64,000 nt of DNA from UBA9659 sp965208605 (GTDB lineage: Bacteria; Pseudomonadota; Gammaproteobacteria; Pseudomonadales; Azotimanducaceae). A program made the translations under genes and the position numbers. Location: contig OZ242345.1 of the NCBI GenBank assembly GCA_965208605.1, positions 1,116,001 to 1,180,000 on the forward strand, given 5' to 3'. Under the pieces are notes generated by a model. That model worked only from the letters and a program-made list of their open reading frames with translations. It was not told the origin of the DNA and searched no databases. The first letter of the stretch is position 1. The number at the start of each line of letters is the position of its first letter. Positions 33,301-48,300 of this stretch are shown one piece after another.

Positions 33301-36300
33301 GCATTAGTGGCGGTGTCGGAGACCGTGTAGGTGACGGTGTAGTCGCCGACCGTGCCCGTGTCCACCGTGCTGGCGGCGGCGATTTGTGTCGTCAGCAGGT
33401 TGTTATCGTCCACTGCGTCGGTGGCGGTGGCACCGGGGTCATTGTAAATACTGCCGAATTCAACGGTTTGAGGGTTGGCACCGAGCAGCATAATGACCGG
33501 CGCGGTGGTGTCAGTAATAGTGATGGTCTGCTCGGCGGTGATGATGTTGCCGTTGCCATCGTCTGCTTTCCAGGTGATGGTGTGGGTGCTGACTGCAAAC
33601 GCATCGTCCGTTGGGCTGCGGGTGATGCGCACCGGGTCGGTGACCAAATCCGTCGCGATTGCCCACCCCACGGTGACTGGCGTGGTCGGACCGGTACCTT
33701 CCTCGGTGATATTCCTCGGCGCGGTGATGTCTGGTGCGGTGGTATCAGTGATGGTGATGGTCTGCGCGGCGGTGCTGAACAGACTATTGATATCGGTTGC
33801 GCGCCAGGTGATGGGTGTGTCGCCCAGCGGGAAAACATTGGGCGCGTCGTCGGTAATGTCGGCCGTGTCATCGGTGGAGGTGGCGATGCCGTAGTCGGAG
33901 CGGCTAAGCGGGGTCAGGGTATCTGTTGCCTCAAAGGTTATGTCCGCCGGCGGGCTAATGTCTGGTGCCTCGGTGTCGGTGACGGTGACCATGCGGGTTA
34001 CCGGCGTGGCAACATTAGTGGCCTTGTCGGACACCGTGTAGGTGACGGTGTAGTTGCCGACCGTGCCCGTGTTCACCGTGCTGGCGGCGGCGATTTGTGT
34101 CGTTAGTTCGTCGTTATCGTCCACTGCGTCGGTGGCGGTGGCGCCGGGGTCATTGTAAATACTGCCGAATTCAACGGTTTGGGGATTGTCGCCGAGCAGG
34201 ACGATGACCGGCTTGGTGGTGTCGGTAATGGTGACCGTCTGCGCGGCGGTGATGATGTTGCCGTTGTCATCGTCCGCTTTCCAGGTGATGGTGTGGGTGC
34301 CGACTGCAAACGCATCGGCCGTTGGGCTACGGGTGATGATTACCGGGTCGGTGACCAAATCCGTCGCGGTTGCCAACCCCACGGTGACTGACGTGGTCGG
34401 ACCGGTGGCTTCCTTGGTGATATTCTCCGGCGCGGCGATGTCCGGTTTGGTGGTGTCCACAATCGTGACCACCTGGGTCGCCATCATTTCATTGGTCGAT
34501 TTATCGGTCGCCGTCCAGGTGATGGTGGTCGGACCCAGCGGGAAAACCGGCGGCGCGTCATCGGTAATGTCGGCCGTGTCATCGCCGGAAGTCGCGGTGC
34601 CGTAGTGGATGCGGCCAAGCGGCGTCAAGGTGGCGGTTGCCTCAGTGGTGTAGGCAGCCGGCGGGCTGATGCTTGGTGCTTCGGTGTCGGTGACCATGAC
34701 GGTGCGGGTGACCGGTGTGGCCGCATTAGTGGCCTTGTCGGACACCGTGTAGGTGATGGTGTAGTCGCCGACCGTGCCCGTGTCCACTGTGCTGGCGGCG
34801 GCGATTTGTGTCGTCAGCACGTCGTTATCGTCCACTGCATCGGTGGCGGTGGCGCCGGGGTCATTGTAAACACTGCCGAATTCAACGGTTTGAGGATTGT
34901 CGCCGAGCAGGGCGATCACCGGCTTGGTGGTGTCGGTAATGGTGATGGTCTGCTCGGCGGTGCTGATGTTGCCGTTGCCATCGTCCGCTTTCCAGGTGAT
35001 GGTGTGGGTGCCGACTGCAAACTCATTGCCCTCTGGGCTGCGGGTGATGATCACCGGGTCGGTGACCAAATCCGTAGCGGTTGCCAACCCCACGGTGACT
35101 GGCGTGGTCGGACCGGTGGCTTCCTTGGTGATATTCCTCGGCGCAGTGATGTCCGGTGCGATGGTGTCGGTGATGGTGATGGTCTGCGCGGCGGTGCTGA
35201 ACAGATCATTGGTATCGGTTGCGCGCCAGGTGATGGGTGTATCGCCCAGCGGGAAGGCATCGGGCGCGTCGTCGGTAATCATGGCCTCGCGGTCGGTGGA
35301 AGTCGCGGTGCCGTAGTGGGTGCGGTCAAGCGGCGTCAGGGTATCTGTTGCCTCAAAGGTTATGTCCGCCGGTGCGATGATGGTTGGTGCTACGGTGTCG
35401 GTGACGGTGACCATGCGGATCACCGGCGTGGCAGCATTAGTGGCATTGTCGGAGACCGTGTAGGTGATGGTGTAGTCGCCGACCGTGCCCGTGTCCACCG
35501 TGCTGGCGGCGGCGATTTGTGTCGTTAGTTCGTCGTTATCGTCCACTGCATCGGTGGCGGTGGCGCCGGGGTCATTGTAAATACTGCCGAATTCAACAGT
35601 TTGAGGGTTGTCGCCGAGCAGGACGATGACCGGCTTGGTGGTGTCAGTAATGGTGACCGTCTGCGCGGCGGTGATGATGTTGCCGTTGCCATCGTCTGCT
35701 TTCCAGGTGATGGTGTGGGTGCCAACCGTGAAGTCGTTGCCCGTTGGGGTGCGGGTGATGATCACCGGGTCGGTGACCAAATCCGTCGCGGTTGCCAACC
35801 CCACAGTGACTGGCGTGGTCGGACCGGTGGCTTCCTTGGTGATATTCTCCGGCGCGGCGATGTCCGGCTTGGTGGTGTCCACAATCGTGACCACCTGGGT
35901 ATCCATCATTTCATTGGTCGATTTATCGGTCGCCGTCCAGGTGATAGTGGTGTCGCCCAGCGGGAAAACCAGCGGCGCGTCGTCGGTAATCATGGCCTCG
36001 CGGTCGGTGGAAGTCGCGGTGCCGTAGTGGGTGCGGCCAAGCGGCGTCAAGGTATCTGTTGCCTCAAGGGTTATGTCCGCCGGCGGGCTAATGTCTGGTG
36101 CCGCAGTGTCGGTGACGATGACCATGCGGATCACCGGCGTGGCCGCATTAGTGGCCTTGTCGGACACCGTGTAGGTGACGGTGTAGTCGCCGACCGTGCC
36201 CGTGTTCACCGTGCTGGCGGCGGCGATCTTCTCGGTGAGTTCGGTATCATTATCTACCAGATCGGTGGCGGTGGCTCCGGGGTCATTGTAAATACTGCCG

Positions 36301-39300
36301 AATTCAACGGTTTGGGGATTGTCGCCGAGCAGGGCGATCACCGGCTTGGTGGTGTCGGTAATGGTAATGGTCTGCTCGGCGGTGATGATGTTGCCGTTAT
36401 CATCGTCCGCCGTCCAAATGATTTTATGTACGCCGACTGCAAACTCATTGCCCTCTGGGCTGCGGGTGATGATCACCGGGTCGGTGACCAAATCCGTCGC
36501 GGTTGCCAACCCCACGGTGACTGGCGTAGTCGGACCGGTGGCTTCCTTGGTGATATTCTCCGGCGCGGCGATGTCCGGCTTGGTGGTGTCCACAATCGTG
36601 ACCACCTGGGTATCCATCATTTCATTGGTCGATTTATCGGTCGCCGTCCAGGTGATAGTGGTGTCGCCCAGCGGGAAAACCGGCGGCGCGTCGTCGGTAA
36701 TCATGGCCTCGCGGTCGGGGGAAGTCGCGGTGCCGTAGTGGGTGCGGCCAAGCGGCGTCAGGGTGGCGGTTGCTTCAGTGGTGTAGGTATCCGGCGCGAT
36801 GATGTCTGGTGCCGCGGTGTCGGTGACGGTGACCATGCGGAGCACCGGCGTGGCCGCATTAGTGGCCTTGTCGGACACCGTGTAGGTGACGGTGTAGTCC
36901 CCGACCGTGCCCGTGTCCACCGTGCTGACGGCGTGAATCTTCTCGGTGAGTTTGATGTCATCATCCACCAGATCGGTCGCGGTGGCGTCAGGGTCAGTGT
37001 AAGTACTGCCGAATTCAACGGTTTGAGGGTTGGCACCGAGCAGGGCGATGCTCGGCTTGGTGGTGTCGGTAATGGTGATGGTCTGCTCGGCGGTGATGAT
37101 GTTGCCGTTGCCATCGTCCGCTTTCCAGGTGATGGTGTGGGTGCCGACTGCAAACTCATTGCCCTCTGGGGTGCGGGTGATGATTACCGGGTCGGTGACC
37201 AAATCCGTCGCGGTTGCCAACCCCACGGTGACTGGCGTGGTCGGACCGGTGGCTTCCTTGGTGATATTCCTCGGCGCGGCGATGTCCGGTGCGGTGGTGT
37301 CGGTAATGGTGATGGTCTGCGCGGCGGTGATGATGTTGCCGTTGCCATCGTCTGCTTTCCAGGTGATGGTGTGGGTGCCGACGGCAAACTCATTGCCCTC
37401 TGGGGTGCGGGTGATGATCACCGGGTCGGTGACCAAATCCGTCGCGGTTGCCAACCCCACGGTGACTGGCGTGGTCGGACCGGTGGCTTCCTTGGTGATA
37501 TTCTCCGGCGCAGTGATGTCCGGTTTGGTGGTGTCGGTGATGGTGATGGTCTGCGCGGCGGTGCTGAACAGAGTATTGGTATCGGTTGCGGTCCAGGTGA
37601 TGGTATGGACGCCGACCGAGAAAGCCAGCGGCGCGTCGTCGGTAATCATGGCCTCGCGGTCGGTGGAAGTCGCGGTGCCGTAGTCGGAGCGGCCAAGCGG
37701 CGTCAGGGTGGCGGTTGCTTCGGTGGTGTAGGCAGCCGGCGCGGTGATGTCTGGTGCCGCGGTGTCGGTGACGGTGACCATGCGGGTCACAGTGGTGGCG
37801 GCGTTATTGTTGGTGTCGGAGACATCGTAGGTGACCTGATGGTTGCCGACCTGGTTGGTGTCCACGCCGCTCACATCAATGACAATCTTTGCCGTTAATG
37901 TGATGTCATCGTCCACTTCATCGGTCGCAGTCGCATTTAGTTCCGTATAAGTCGTGCCGAATTCAACGGTTTGAGGATTGTCGCCGAGCAGGGCGATCAC
38001 CGGCTTGGTGGTGTCCACAACCGTGACCACCTGGGTATCCATCATTTCATTGCCCGCGGGATCGGTTGCAGTCCAGGTGATAGTGGTCTCGCCCAGCGGG
38101 AAAACCGGCGGCGCATTGCTACTGATGTCGGCCGTGCCATCGGTGGAAGTCGCGCTGCTGTAGTCGTCAGCGGTGAGCGGCGTCAGGACAGCCGTTGCCT
38201 CAATGGTCATGTCGGCCGGCGCAGTAATATCCGGCGGCGCGCCATCCACCTTGTGCAGCGGGTCATTCTCAATGGCAAACGCCGCCAAATCCAGAACCGC
38301 CGGGTTGCCAACGGCATCGGTCACGGTAGTCGGGTCGCCGCCGGTTACTTCCAGCGCATCCGCAGCAATGCCGATGCCGTTATGATCCTCATCGCCGGTT
38401 TGCACGGTGTAACCGAACAACATCGAATCGTCCCCCGCTTGCGCCGTCTCATATTCCATTGCCACCAAGCGCGGGCTAACATCGCCCAAAGACATTTGTA
38501 GAACCGGTGTTGTGCCGTCAGCCACGGTTACCGGCTCGCTGAAATCCACTCGTGCGGTAATCCGCTCGCCGGCCACGTAATAGCCGAATTGTTGCGGCCT
38601 AGAGGTGATGCTCACATTCGTTACTTGCGGCGCCACTGCGTCCACCTTGTGCTCTGGATGATCGGTAACGGCGACATGGTCGGGGAAGATCAGAGGTAGC
38701 GGATTGCCTGCAGGATCGGTGACGCTGCCACCTCCAGCCAGATGCAGTTCATTGAAACTGATGCCGTCCGGGTCATAATCACCGTCTTGTACGGTGTAGC
38801 GGAATTGTTCAATATTGACACCTGGAAGGGAGACAGTTTGCTGCTCGGTGGTGATGACTTCGGTCGCGCCCAGATTCAACTTCAAACGCAGACCTTCACT
38901 ATCTTCCTGCAAAAACCTCTCTTCGAAAGTGACAAACACCAAAATTTCCTCACCCGCCCGATAGGTGTCGCCAGTGTCCGGATTTCCGGCTATATAAGCA
39001 CTACGCACCGCCGGCGGCACGCCATCCACCTTGCGTGTCGGGTCATTAATGATGACAACATGCTCCATACGCAAATTCACCCCATTGCCCAGTCTGTCGG
39101 CGACGCTGCCACCGGCCACCACACTCAGCGCATCAGCACCGATGCTAATGCCGTCCAGGTCCAGGTTGCCGGGTTGTACGTTATGCTGGAATTCTACATA
39201 GCCCGAACTGTGCTGAGTTGTGCCAGACAAGATGACATTGTTGCGATCTATGCTCAGCACCAAACGCAGCTCCGTAGCGTCCCTCAAACCCCCATCCCCA

Positions 39301-42300
39301 TAGAGATCATCGTCAAACTGCACACGGACATAAATAGGCTCGTCCAACTTGAAGAAGTGGGGATCGGGCTTGTCCCCCGAGGGTGGAAGAATTTCTATGC
39401 TCGTCACCCTCGGGCCCATGGTGTCGGTGACGGTGACCATGCGGGTTACCGTGTCGGCGGTGTTATTGTTGGTGTCGGAGACATCGTAGGTGACCTGATG
39501 GTTGCCGACCTGGTTGGTGTCCACGCCGCTCACATCAATGACAATCTTTGCCGTTAATGTGATGTCATCATCCACTTCATCGGTCGCAGTCGCATTTAGT
39601 TCCGTATAAGCCGTGCCGAATTCAACGGTCTGGGGATTGTCGCCGAGCAGGGCAATCACCGGCTTGGTGGTGTCCACAACCGTGACCACCTGGGGCGCGG
39701 TCATTTCATTGCCCGCGGGGTCGGTTGCAGTCCAGGTAATGGGGGTCTCGCCCAGCGGGAAAACATCGGGCGCGTTGCTACTGATGGTAGCCGTGGTATC
39801 GGTGGAAGTCGCAGTGCCGTAGTTTTCGTCAGTAGTAAGCGGCGTCTCGGCAGCCGTCGCCTCAAAGGTCATGGCATCCGGCGCAGCAATATCCGGCGGC
39901 ACGCCATCCACCTTGTGCTGCGGGTCATTCTCAAAGGCAAACGGCGCCAAGTCCAGATTCACCTCGTTGCCGGCCGCATCGACAAGGTTGCCACGCGTTA
40001 CATTCAGCGCATCGGCAGCAAAGCCGACACCGGTGGTATCCACATCGCCGGCTTGCACGGTGTAGGTGAATACTGCCCGAGACTTGTTTTCCTGCACTTG
40101 GTATTGGGCGATGACCGTACCTGTATCCAGCGTGAGCGTCAGGTTGAGATTTTCGGTATCGTCCAAGACCGCTTCGCTGAACAGCACTTCCACTTCAATT
40201 TCATCACCGATGCCATACCAGTGGCGCGCGTTCGGCGTGGAAATGATCGACAGCCCGGTCACCTGCGGCATCCCGCCATCCACCTTCTGACGCGCATCAT
40301 TGTCAAAGGCAAACGCGCTCAAGTCCGGCGGCACCAGCGGGTTGCCGGCGATATCGCTAATCATGTCGCCGGTTATTTCCAGCGCATCGGCAGCAATGCC
40401 GACGCCGTTATGGTCCTCATCGCCGGCTTGCACGGTGTAGCCGAACAACAGGAAATCGTCTTCCGCGCGCACCGCCCTATATTCCATCGCAATCAGGCGC
40501 GGCGCAGCATCGCCCAAAGACATGGATAGAACCGGTGCGCCGGTGCCCAGGGTTACCGGCTCGCTGAAATCCACCCGCGCCGTAATCCGCTCGCCGGCAT
40601 GGTAATAGCCGAATTGTTGCGGCGCGGAGATGATGCGCATAGCCGTTATTTGCGGCGCCCGTGTGTCCACCTTATGCCCGGCCTGGTCGGCAATGATGAC
40701 GTCGTCGGGGAAGAGCAGAATCGCCGGATTGTCTGCCACATCGACGGCACTGCCACCTTCAGCCAGAACCAGTTCATCGTAACTGACGCCGTTATGGTCC
40801 TCATCGCCGACTTGTATGTAGTAGACGAGTCTTATAAAAGTGGAGAGACCGAGTAGGCTCTCCTGACTGAACGCCTCATCCTCGCCCACCTGCAACTTCA
40901 AACGCATATCATCTTTATCGTCATGCAACACCGGCTCGGTGAAAAATATCGCCACCTCAATGTGCTCGCCCGCCCCATAAGTGTCGCCAGTTTTCGGGTT
41001 GGTTTGGATGTCAGCGGTCTTCACCTTCGGGCGCACGCCATCCACCTTGTGAGCCCGGTTATTGACAAACTCAAACGAGGTCAATGCCAGCCCCGCCACA
41101 TCGTTGCCAGCCGCATCGGCCAAGCCGCCGCGCGCGACATTCAGCGCATTGTCAGCAATGCCGATGCCGTTGCCAGCCATATCGCCTTCTTGCACGGTGT
41201 AGGTGAATAATGCCCGAGACTCGTTTTCATGAACCTGGTATTGGGCGATGGCAAGCCCCGAATTCAGAATGAGCGTCAGGTTGAGATTTTCTCTATCGCC
41301 CACAACCGGTTCGTTGAAACGCACTTCCACTTCAATTTCATCACCGATGCCATACCAGTTGCGACCGTTCGGCGTGGAAAGGATAGACAGGCCGGTTACC
41401 ATTGGTGCGGTAAGATCCCGCACATAGAAAGTAAAGTCGACGCTGGCAACTGCGCCGCTGGTATCGGTTGCGAAATAGCGCAGGGTGGTGTCACCGAGTT
41501 CGGTTGGCGTGCCGGACAAGGCGCGGGTTGCCGCATCAAACGTCACCCCGGGCGGCAAATCGCCTTCCAATCTATACACAAACGGTGGTGCGCCATCCCT
41601 GGGAGTCGGCAATTTCGTCTGCGCGGCAGGCGCATCAGGCAACGGTTGGTTGTGCGCCAGCGTCAATGACTGTGGCTCGTCAAAACTCGGCACCGCTGCC
41701 ACATTCATCGTCACGTAGTAAGCAAAATTTCCACGACCACCCTGGCTGTCGTAAGCGAGGTAGGCTTGATCTGTGAAGCTAAACTGCGGTCGCCAATTGC
41801 CGACTCGGGTTGGCGTACCGGACAGTCGGCGGGTGCGCACATGAAATGTCAGCCCGGGCGGCAAACTGCCGAAGACCGATCGGTGGTCACCAATGTGGTT
41901 AATATTGGGGTCAACGCCAGTGCCGCCAGTGATTTCCGGGAAGGTATAGTTCACCGCGAAGCCTTGGGTGAAGGTCAATGGCGACGGGTTGGGTGCAGCC
42001 AAACCCAGTGGTCTGAATTGCGCTACGCTACCATCTTCCTCAAGAATCAGTAGTTCAACATCTAATCGTGCACGGCGAGCCGAACCCCTACTATCGGTCG
42101 CAGGAAAATCATAAATAGTGCGTATGTAGGACGAGATCGTTGGCGTGCCGGACAGGGTGTGCGTGGTGGGATCATAGACCACGCCAAAAAGTTCATCTAG
42201 GGAGTTGGTAGTACCGCGGTCGAGGTCGTATGTGAGTCTTCCAACGCCGCCGAATGCCTGCGGTAGTTGAATGGGCGGTGATATCGGCTGGCCGCGGGTC

Positions 42301-45300
42301 ACGGTTGCGCGGAAGATTTGGCGGGTACCTCTGTTAATACCAGTGCGCATGTAATAGGGGTCGGCACCGACTTGATGCGCGTCTGCATTGCTGATCGCCA
42401 AACGATGGAGAGCCAAGATCAGCGCGTGCTGGCCAGGCCGATCATCGGTCAGGCGACCGCCGCTCAAACTCATCCCGCCGTCCGCACGCAAGCCGACGCT
42501 GATGCCGTCATTGTCCACATCGCGGTCTTGCACCTGATAGGTGAATATCATTTCGCGCCGCGGGGCGCCGGAAAAGTCGCTGTATGTCAGGATGCGGGGC
42601 TCGAAAAGTCTCGAGCCATGCAGGGCGACACGCACCGGCAGAGACAAGACTGGCGAACCGTGAGGCGTCACCGGTCTATTCAGCGTCAGGCGTATCCGAA
42701 TGGTCTCACCGAGCAGGTAGGTTACCCCCTGCGCCGGGCGGGAGATGATTTCCAGGCTAGTGGCCCGCGGCGCTTCGCCGTCCACAAAGACACTGTCAGA
42801 GGAACCGCCCGTAAAAGCAATCCCCTCCAAAACCAGATCCGCTGGATTGCCATACTCGTCGTCGATACGACCGCCATTCAACTGCAACGCATTTTCAAGC
42901 ACCGCGAAGCCGTTTTCATCCAGATCCTGAGCGCGTACGGTGTGCGTGAAATCTATGCGGCTAGTAGTCGCCCCACCCCTGGATTTATAGGCTGCCTGGA
43001 CGTTTGCCCGATCAAAAGCCAAGGTCAAAGTCGGGGCACCTTCTACCCGCACCGCACGAGAAAAAATCAGCCCCACCTCAATCACATCGCCCAATCGGTA
43101 GCCATCACCGGGCGGTGGCTGGTGAACTATTTGCGTGACCTCTGCGGCTTCCAGCACCACAAGGTCGAAGGTCACGGTGGTGGTGCGGGTCCTCTCCGGA
43201 AAAGTTAATGGGGAGTGGGGGTCCGCCGGTATCACAATATTTACCGAGTATTGCATTGTGGTGGTCCCGAGTCGGGTTGGCGTGCCGAACAATCTGCGGG
43301 TCTGCGGGTCGAACCTCATCCCTGCCGGCACTGGCTGCACACGGTAGGTCTGGTCGGGGCGTGTAGCGGCACCAGTCGCCGCCGGCAATATATGGTCGAA
43401 GGGTTGATTCAGGGCGGCATGCGTATCCACAGATGCCGGTGCCGAGAGCAACAATAGCTTGTTCACCACCACAAAATTGAAGGTCGCGCTGGCGCTGGTA
43501 CCAACGAGCAAGATTGTGATTCGGGTCGTCCCGAGTTCCGTTAGCCTGCCGCGGAATCTGCGGAAAGGCGGGTCGTACCACATCCCATCTGGCAGGGCAT
43601 CTATCCGGTAGTTCTCATGGTCGCCTACACCGGGACCAGTCGCCGCCGGATGAATAATGTCATCGAATGCTTCATCCAAAAAAACATGAATATCCGGCAC
43701 CGTGAAGGCTATGTGGGCCTGCGTCGCGCCATCCACCCTCAGGTTCGGGTTATTGTCGAAGGTGTGTCCGAACAAACTCCGCGCCGCCGGGTTGCCTGCT
43801 TGGTCGGTAATCGTATTGCCATTATCCTCACTCCTCAATCCATAATGATAGAGGCTGACGCCGTTGGGGTCTTGGTCCATGGCTCGTACGGTGTGAGCGA
43901 AAAACAGGCTCGGTGACGCTGAATCACCAGAAGGATTGACATAATCCATCATGATGGAGACGCCTGCAATGCCTCTAAGGCGCGCCTCCAGTTGCGGTTC
44001 ACCCGTAACCAGCACTGGCTGGTCAAACACGATCTCAATATAAAACGTTTCGCCGCGCCCGTAGGGCGAGTCAGCACCGGTTACGTTGACTTCCCGCACG
44101 GTTGGCTTGCGGGCATCCACCTGAGTATTCGGTTTATTGATGAAGGCGTGTGCCGCCAGGCTTAGATCTGCCGGGTTGTCTGCCTGATCGGTGATACGAC
44201 TGCCGCCACTCAACTTCAAGGCATTCGCAACGATGCTAAGGCCCGTGAGGTCTTCGTCCCCGGGTCTCACGGCGTAAGCGAAAACCAGGCGCGTGGTGGG
44301 TCCATCAACACGATTGGTATGACGCATCTGCACGTTGCCGGTGTCAAGGTCCAACACCAGATACACTTCACCCGTAACCGTAGCCGGCTGCTGAAAGATG
44401 ACCTCCACCTCAATTTTGTCGTCCGCCCGGTAGAGGGCGTTCGTGCTAATCAGGTTGAGTGCCTGCACCCGCGGAGTGATGCCGTCCACATGATGATCCG
44501 GGTGATTGCTGAAGGCATACGCCGCCAGGCTAAGATCTGCCGGATTGTATGCCAGGTCGTATACGCTACTGCCATGCAATTTCAAGGCATCCGCAGCGAT
44601 GCTGATGCCGGTGAGGTCTTCGTCAGTGGGGCCTATGGTGTAAGCGAAAATCATGTGCGTTGTGCGGTTACGCGCGTCCGTTGGCTGGTGATGAACACGA
44701 TTGGTATGCCGCATCCGCACCGTACCCGTGTCCAGACCCAAATCCAGAGACAGACCAGCAGGTTCGACCGTTACCGGCTCGTCAAAGAAGATCTCCACCT
44801 CAATCTTGTCGCCCTCGCGGTAGGGGGCGCCGGCGCTAAGCAGGTTGAGTTCCCGCACCCGCGGCGCCTTGCCGTCTACCACAAGATGCTGGCCTATCAA
44901 CGAGTCCTCGGTAACGGCGTGTGTGCTCAGGCTGATACGCGCCACGTTGCCTACCGGGTCGATAATACTGCCGCCATGCAACTGCAAGGCATCCGCACCG
45001 ACGCTGACGCCGGTGTGGTCTTGGTCGGTGGCTTGTACGGCGTGCCTGAAATTCACTCTCGATGCCACGCCAACATCAAGAAAGCCACGACGCATCCGCA
45101 CCGTACCCGTGTCAAGACCCAAATCCAGAGTCGGATGACCGATTACCGTTATCGGCCGGTCAAAGATGATCGACACGCCCAGCAATCGCCCCTGGGTGTA
45201 GGGGGACTCAATTCCAGATACGATGATATTCTGCACCCGCGGCGGGGCACCGTCCACCGTCAGGTCGCGGTCATTGGTGATGGTGTATGCCGCCAGGTTC

Positions 45301-48300
45301 AGATCCACCACCGGGTTGCCTGCCGGGTCGATAATACTGCCGCCATTCAACTGCAAGGCATTCGCACCGATGCTGATGCCGGTGCGGTCGCCGTCGGTGG
45401 CTTGTATGGTATAACGGAACGACACGACCGAGGTCAGTGACGTAGTCGGAGTGGTCGTCAGCCGCACCGCTCCGCTGTCAAGAATCACCTCCACAAACGG
45501 AGCACCCGTAACCATCACCGGCTGGTCAAAGGTGATATCCACGACCATCTCCTGGCTCTTCCACAAGGGGAAATCGGTTTCGGATACGACGAAGTTCTGC
45601 AGCCGCGGCGGGTTGCCGTCCACCTGGAGTTGCGGGTCATCGGTGAAGGCAACTTCCGCCAGGCTTATATCTATCGGGTTGCCATCCGGGTCGTTCATAG
45701 TGCCGCCATTCAAGCGCAATGCATCCGCACCGATGCTCAAGCCGGTGTTGTCTTCGTCGCTGGAGCCTACGCGGTGAAAGAAAATCGGGGTCGTTGTCTG
45801 TATACCCTGAACCCCAGCATACTCGAACCGCACGGTGCCGCTATCAAGGATCACATCCAGAGTCGGAAAACCCGTTACCGTTACCTGCTGGTCAAAGTGC
45901 AGGAGTATTTCCAGTGACTCGTTATACAGGTAGGGTTCGCGCTTGAGGTATAGGAACCTCTGTACGGTCAACCGCTCTATGACGGTGACGGTGCGGGTCA
46001 CGGTGTCGGCAACGTTAGTGGCGGTGTCGGAGACATCGTAGGTGACCAGATAGGTGCCGACCTGGTTGGTGTCTACCGCGCTCGCATCAACCACAATCCG
46101 TATCGCCAGTTCGTCGTCATCATCCACCAGATCGGTGGCGGTGGCGCCGAACTCGCGGTATGCACTGCCGCGCGAGACTGTGTTGCGACGTGCGTTGTCG
46201 TCGAGCAAGGTAATGGCCGGTTTGCTGGTGTCGGTGATGGTAATGGTCTGCTCGGCGGTGGCGGTGTTGCCGTTACCATCGTCCGCACTCCAGGTGATGG
46301 TATGGTCGCCGACCGTGAACTCGTTGCTCTCTGGCTCGCGCGTAACCAGCACCGGGTCGGTGACCAAATCCGTAGCGACCGCTTGCCCCGTGATGACGAT
46401 CGTGGTCGCACCCGTGGCTTCAAGGGTTACCTCATTCGGAACGGTCAGGCGCGGCTTGGTCGTGTCGATAATGGTGATGGTCTGCGTGGTGAAACTGATG
46501 TTGCCGTGACTATCGACCGCGGTCCAGGTGATAGTGGTCTCGCCCAGCGGGAAAACCGCCGGCGCGTTGTCGGTAATGTCGGTATTGGGGGCAACGGAAG
46601 TCGCGCTGCCGTAGTCGGCGCGGCTAAGCGGAGTCATCACACCGGTTGCTTCAGCGGTGTAGGCAGGCGGCGCGGTGAGGTCTATGATCAGGACGGTGCG
46701 GGTTACCGTATCGGCGACGTTACCGGCCGCGTCGGTAACATCATAGGTGACCGGATAGGTGCCGACCCGGTTGGTGTCCACGGCGCTCGCATCAATGGCA
46801 ATCCGTATCGCGAGTTCGGTGTTATCGTCCACGGCATCGGTGACGGTGGCGCGATGTTCGCGGTATGCACTGCCGCGCGAGACTGTGTTGCCATCTGCGT
46901 TGTCGTTGGTCAGGGTAATCACCGGTGCGGTGGTGTCGCGCACCGTGACCACCTGGGTCCCGTGCACTTCATTGCCCGCAGCATCGGCCGCGGTCCAGGT
47001 GATAGTGGTCTGCCCCAGCGGGAAAGCCGCCGGCGCGTCGTTGGTGATGACGGCATCGGCGTCGCTGAAAGAAAACGCCCAGCCGTAATGGGATCGGCCC
47101 AACGGGGTCAGCGCAGCCCTTGCCTCAATGGTTCTGTCATCCGGCGGAAAAATATCCGGCGGCACGCCATCCACCCGGTGACTCCTGTGATTGGTGACGG
47201 TGTGTCCCGACAGGTTCAGAATCAGCGGCGTACCAGCAGCGTTGGTAACGCTACCGCCGGATCTCAACCTCAACGCAAAGGAAACGATGCTTATGCCGTT
47301 CGGGGCATTATCGTCGCTTCGCACGGTGTAGGTGAGGAGCACTGATCGATCAGGAAAGTCCGCCGGACGAGTCGTTTTCTGCGTGGTGACCGTCCTCCTA
47401 AAAGCCAGGGACAACCTCAGATGGAGACTCTCTAAAGCCCCCGTAAGCACCTCGCTGAAAACTAGCAAGACGGTAATCTCCTCGCCCGGCCCGTAGGCGT
47501 AGCCGTTGTCGGGTGCGGAAGTTATCTCCAGTCGCTCCACCCGTGGTGGGTCGCCATCCACCTTAGTGCCGGAGTCATCGGTAATAACGTGTGCCGCCAG
47601 GCTCAGGTCCACTGGGTCGCCATCCTCGTCGATAATACTGCCGCCATTCAACTTCAATGCATTCGCGCCGATGCTGATGCCAGTGGGGTCTTCGTCTTCG
47701 GATTGTATGACGTAAGTGAAAGGCAGGGTCGCACTCGCGGCAGAAGAAGTACCTGCACTCATCCGCACGACGCCGCTGTCAAGGCTCAACTCCAGAATCG
47801 GACTGCCCGTTACCGTCACATTCTGGGCAAAGATCACATTCACACGAAGCGTTTCGTACTCGGTGTAGACCGGGTCATCGTCGAGTATCAGGAGTTGTTG
47901 TACTGTCGTCGTCTGCGTTACGACGACGGTGCGGGTCACGGTGTCGGCAACGTTACCGACGGTGTCGGAGACATCGTAGGTGACCGGATAGGTGCCGACC
48001 TGGTTGGTGTCTACCGCGCTCGCATCAATGGCAATCCGTATCGCGAGTTCGGTGTTATCGTCCACGGCATCGGTGGCGGTGGCACCGGGGTCGCTATAAA
48101 CACTGCGGAATTCAACGGTTTGAGGGTTGGCACCGAGCAAGGCAATCACCGGTGCGGTGGTGTCCACAACCGTGACCACCTGGGTCGCGTGCGCTTCATT
48201 GCCCAGATCATCGGCCGCGGTCCAGGTGATAGTGGTCGGACCCAGCGGGAAAGCCGCCGGCGCGTTGTCGGTAATCATGGCATTGGGGTCGTCGGAAGTC

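Noticed and set aside
15666..41669. Many long open frames on the plus strand (up to about 850 codons, for example 30372-32918, 21060-23384, 35601-37898)
   Set aside because: They are antisense shadows of the repetitive giant gene. Repetition of a stop-poor unit keeps an antisense frame open. They lack consistent starts or ribosome sites, and their residues (RRP, GVGNGDG, GGDDVAV) are repeat artefacts.
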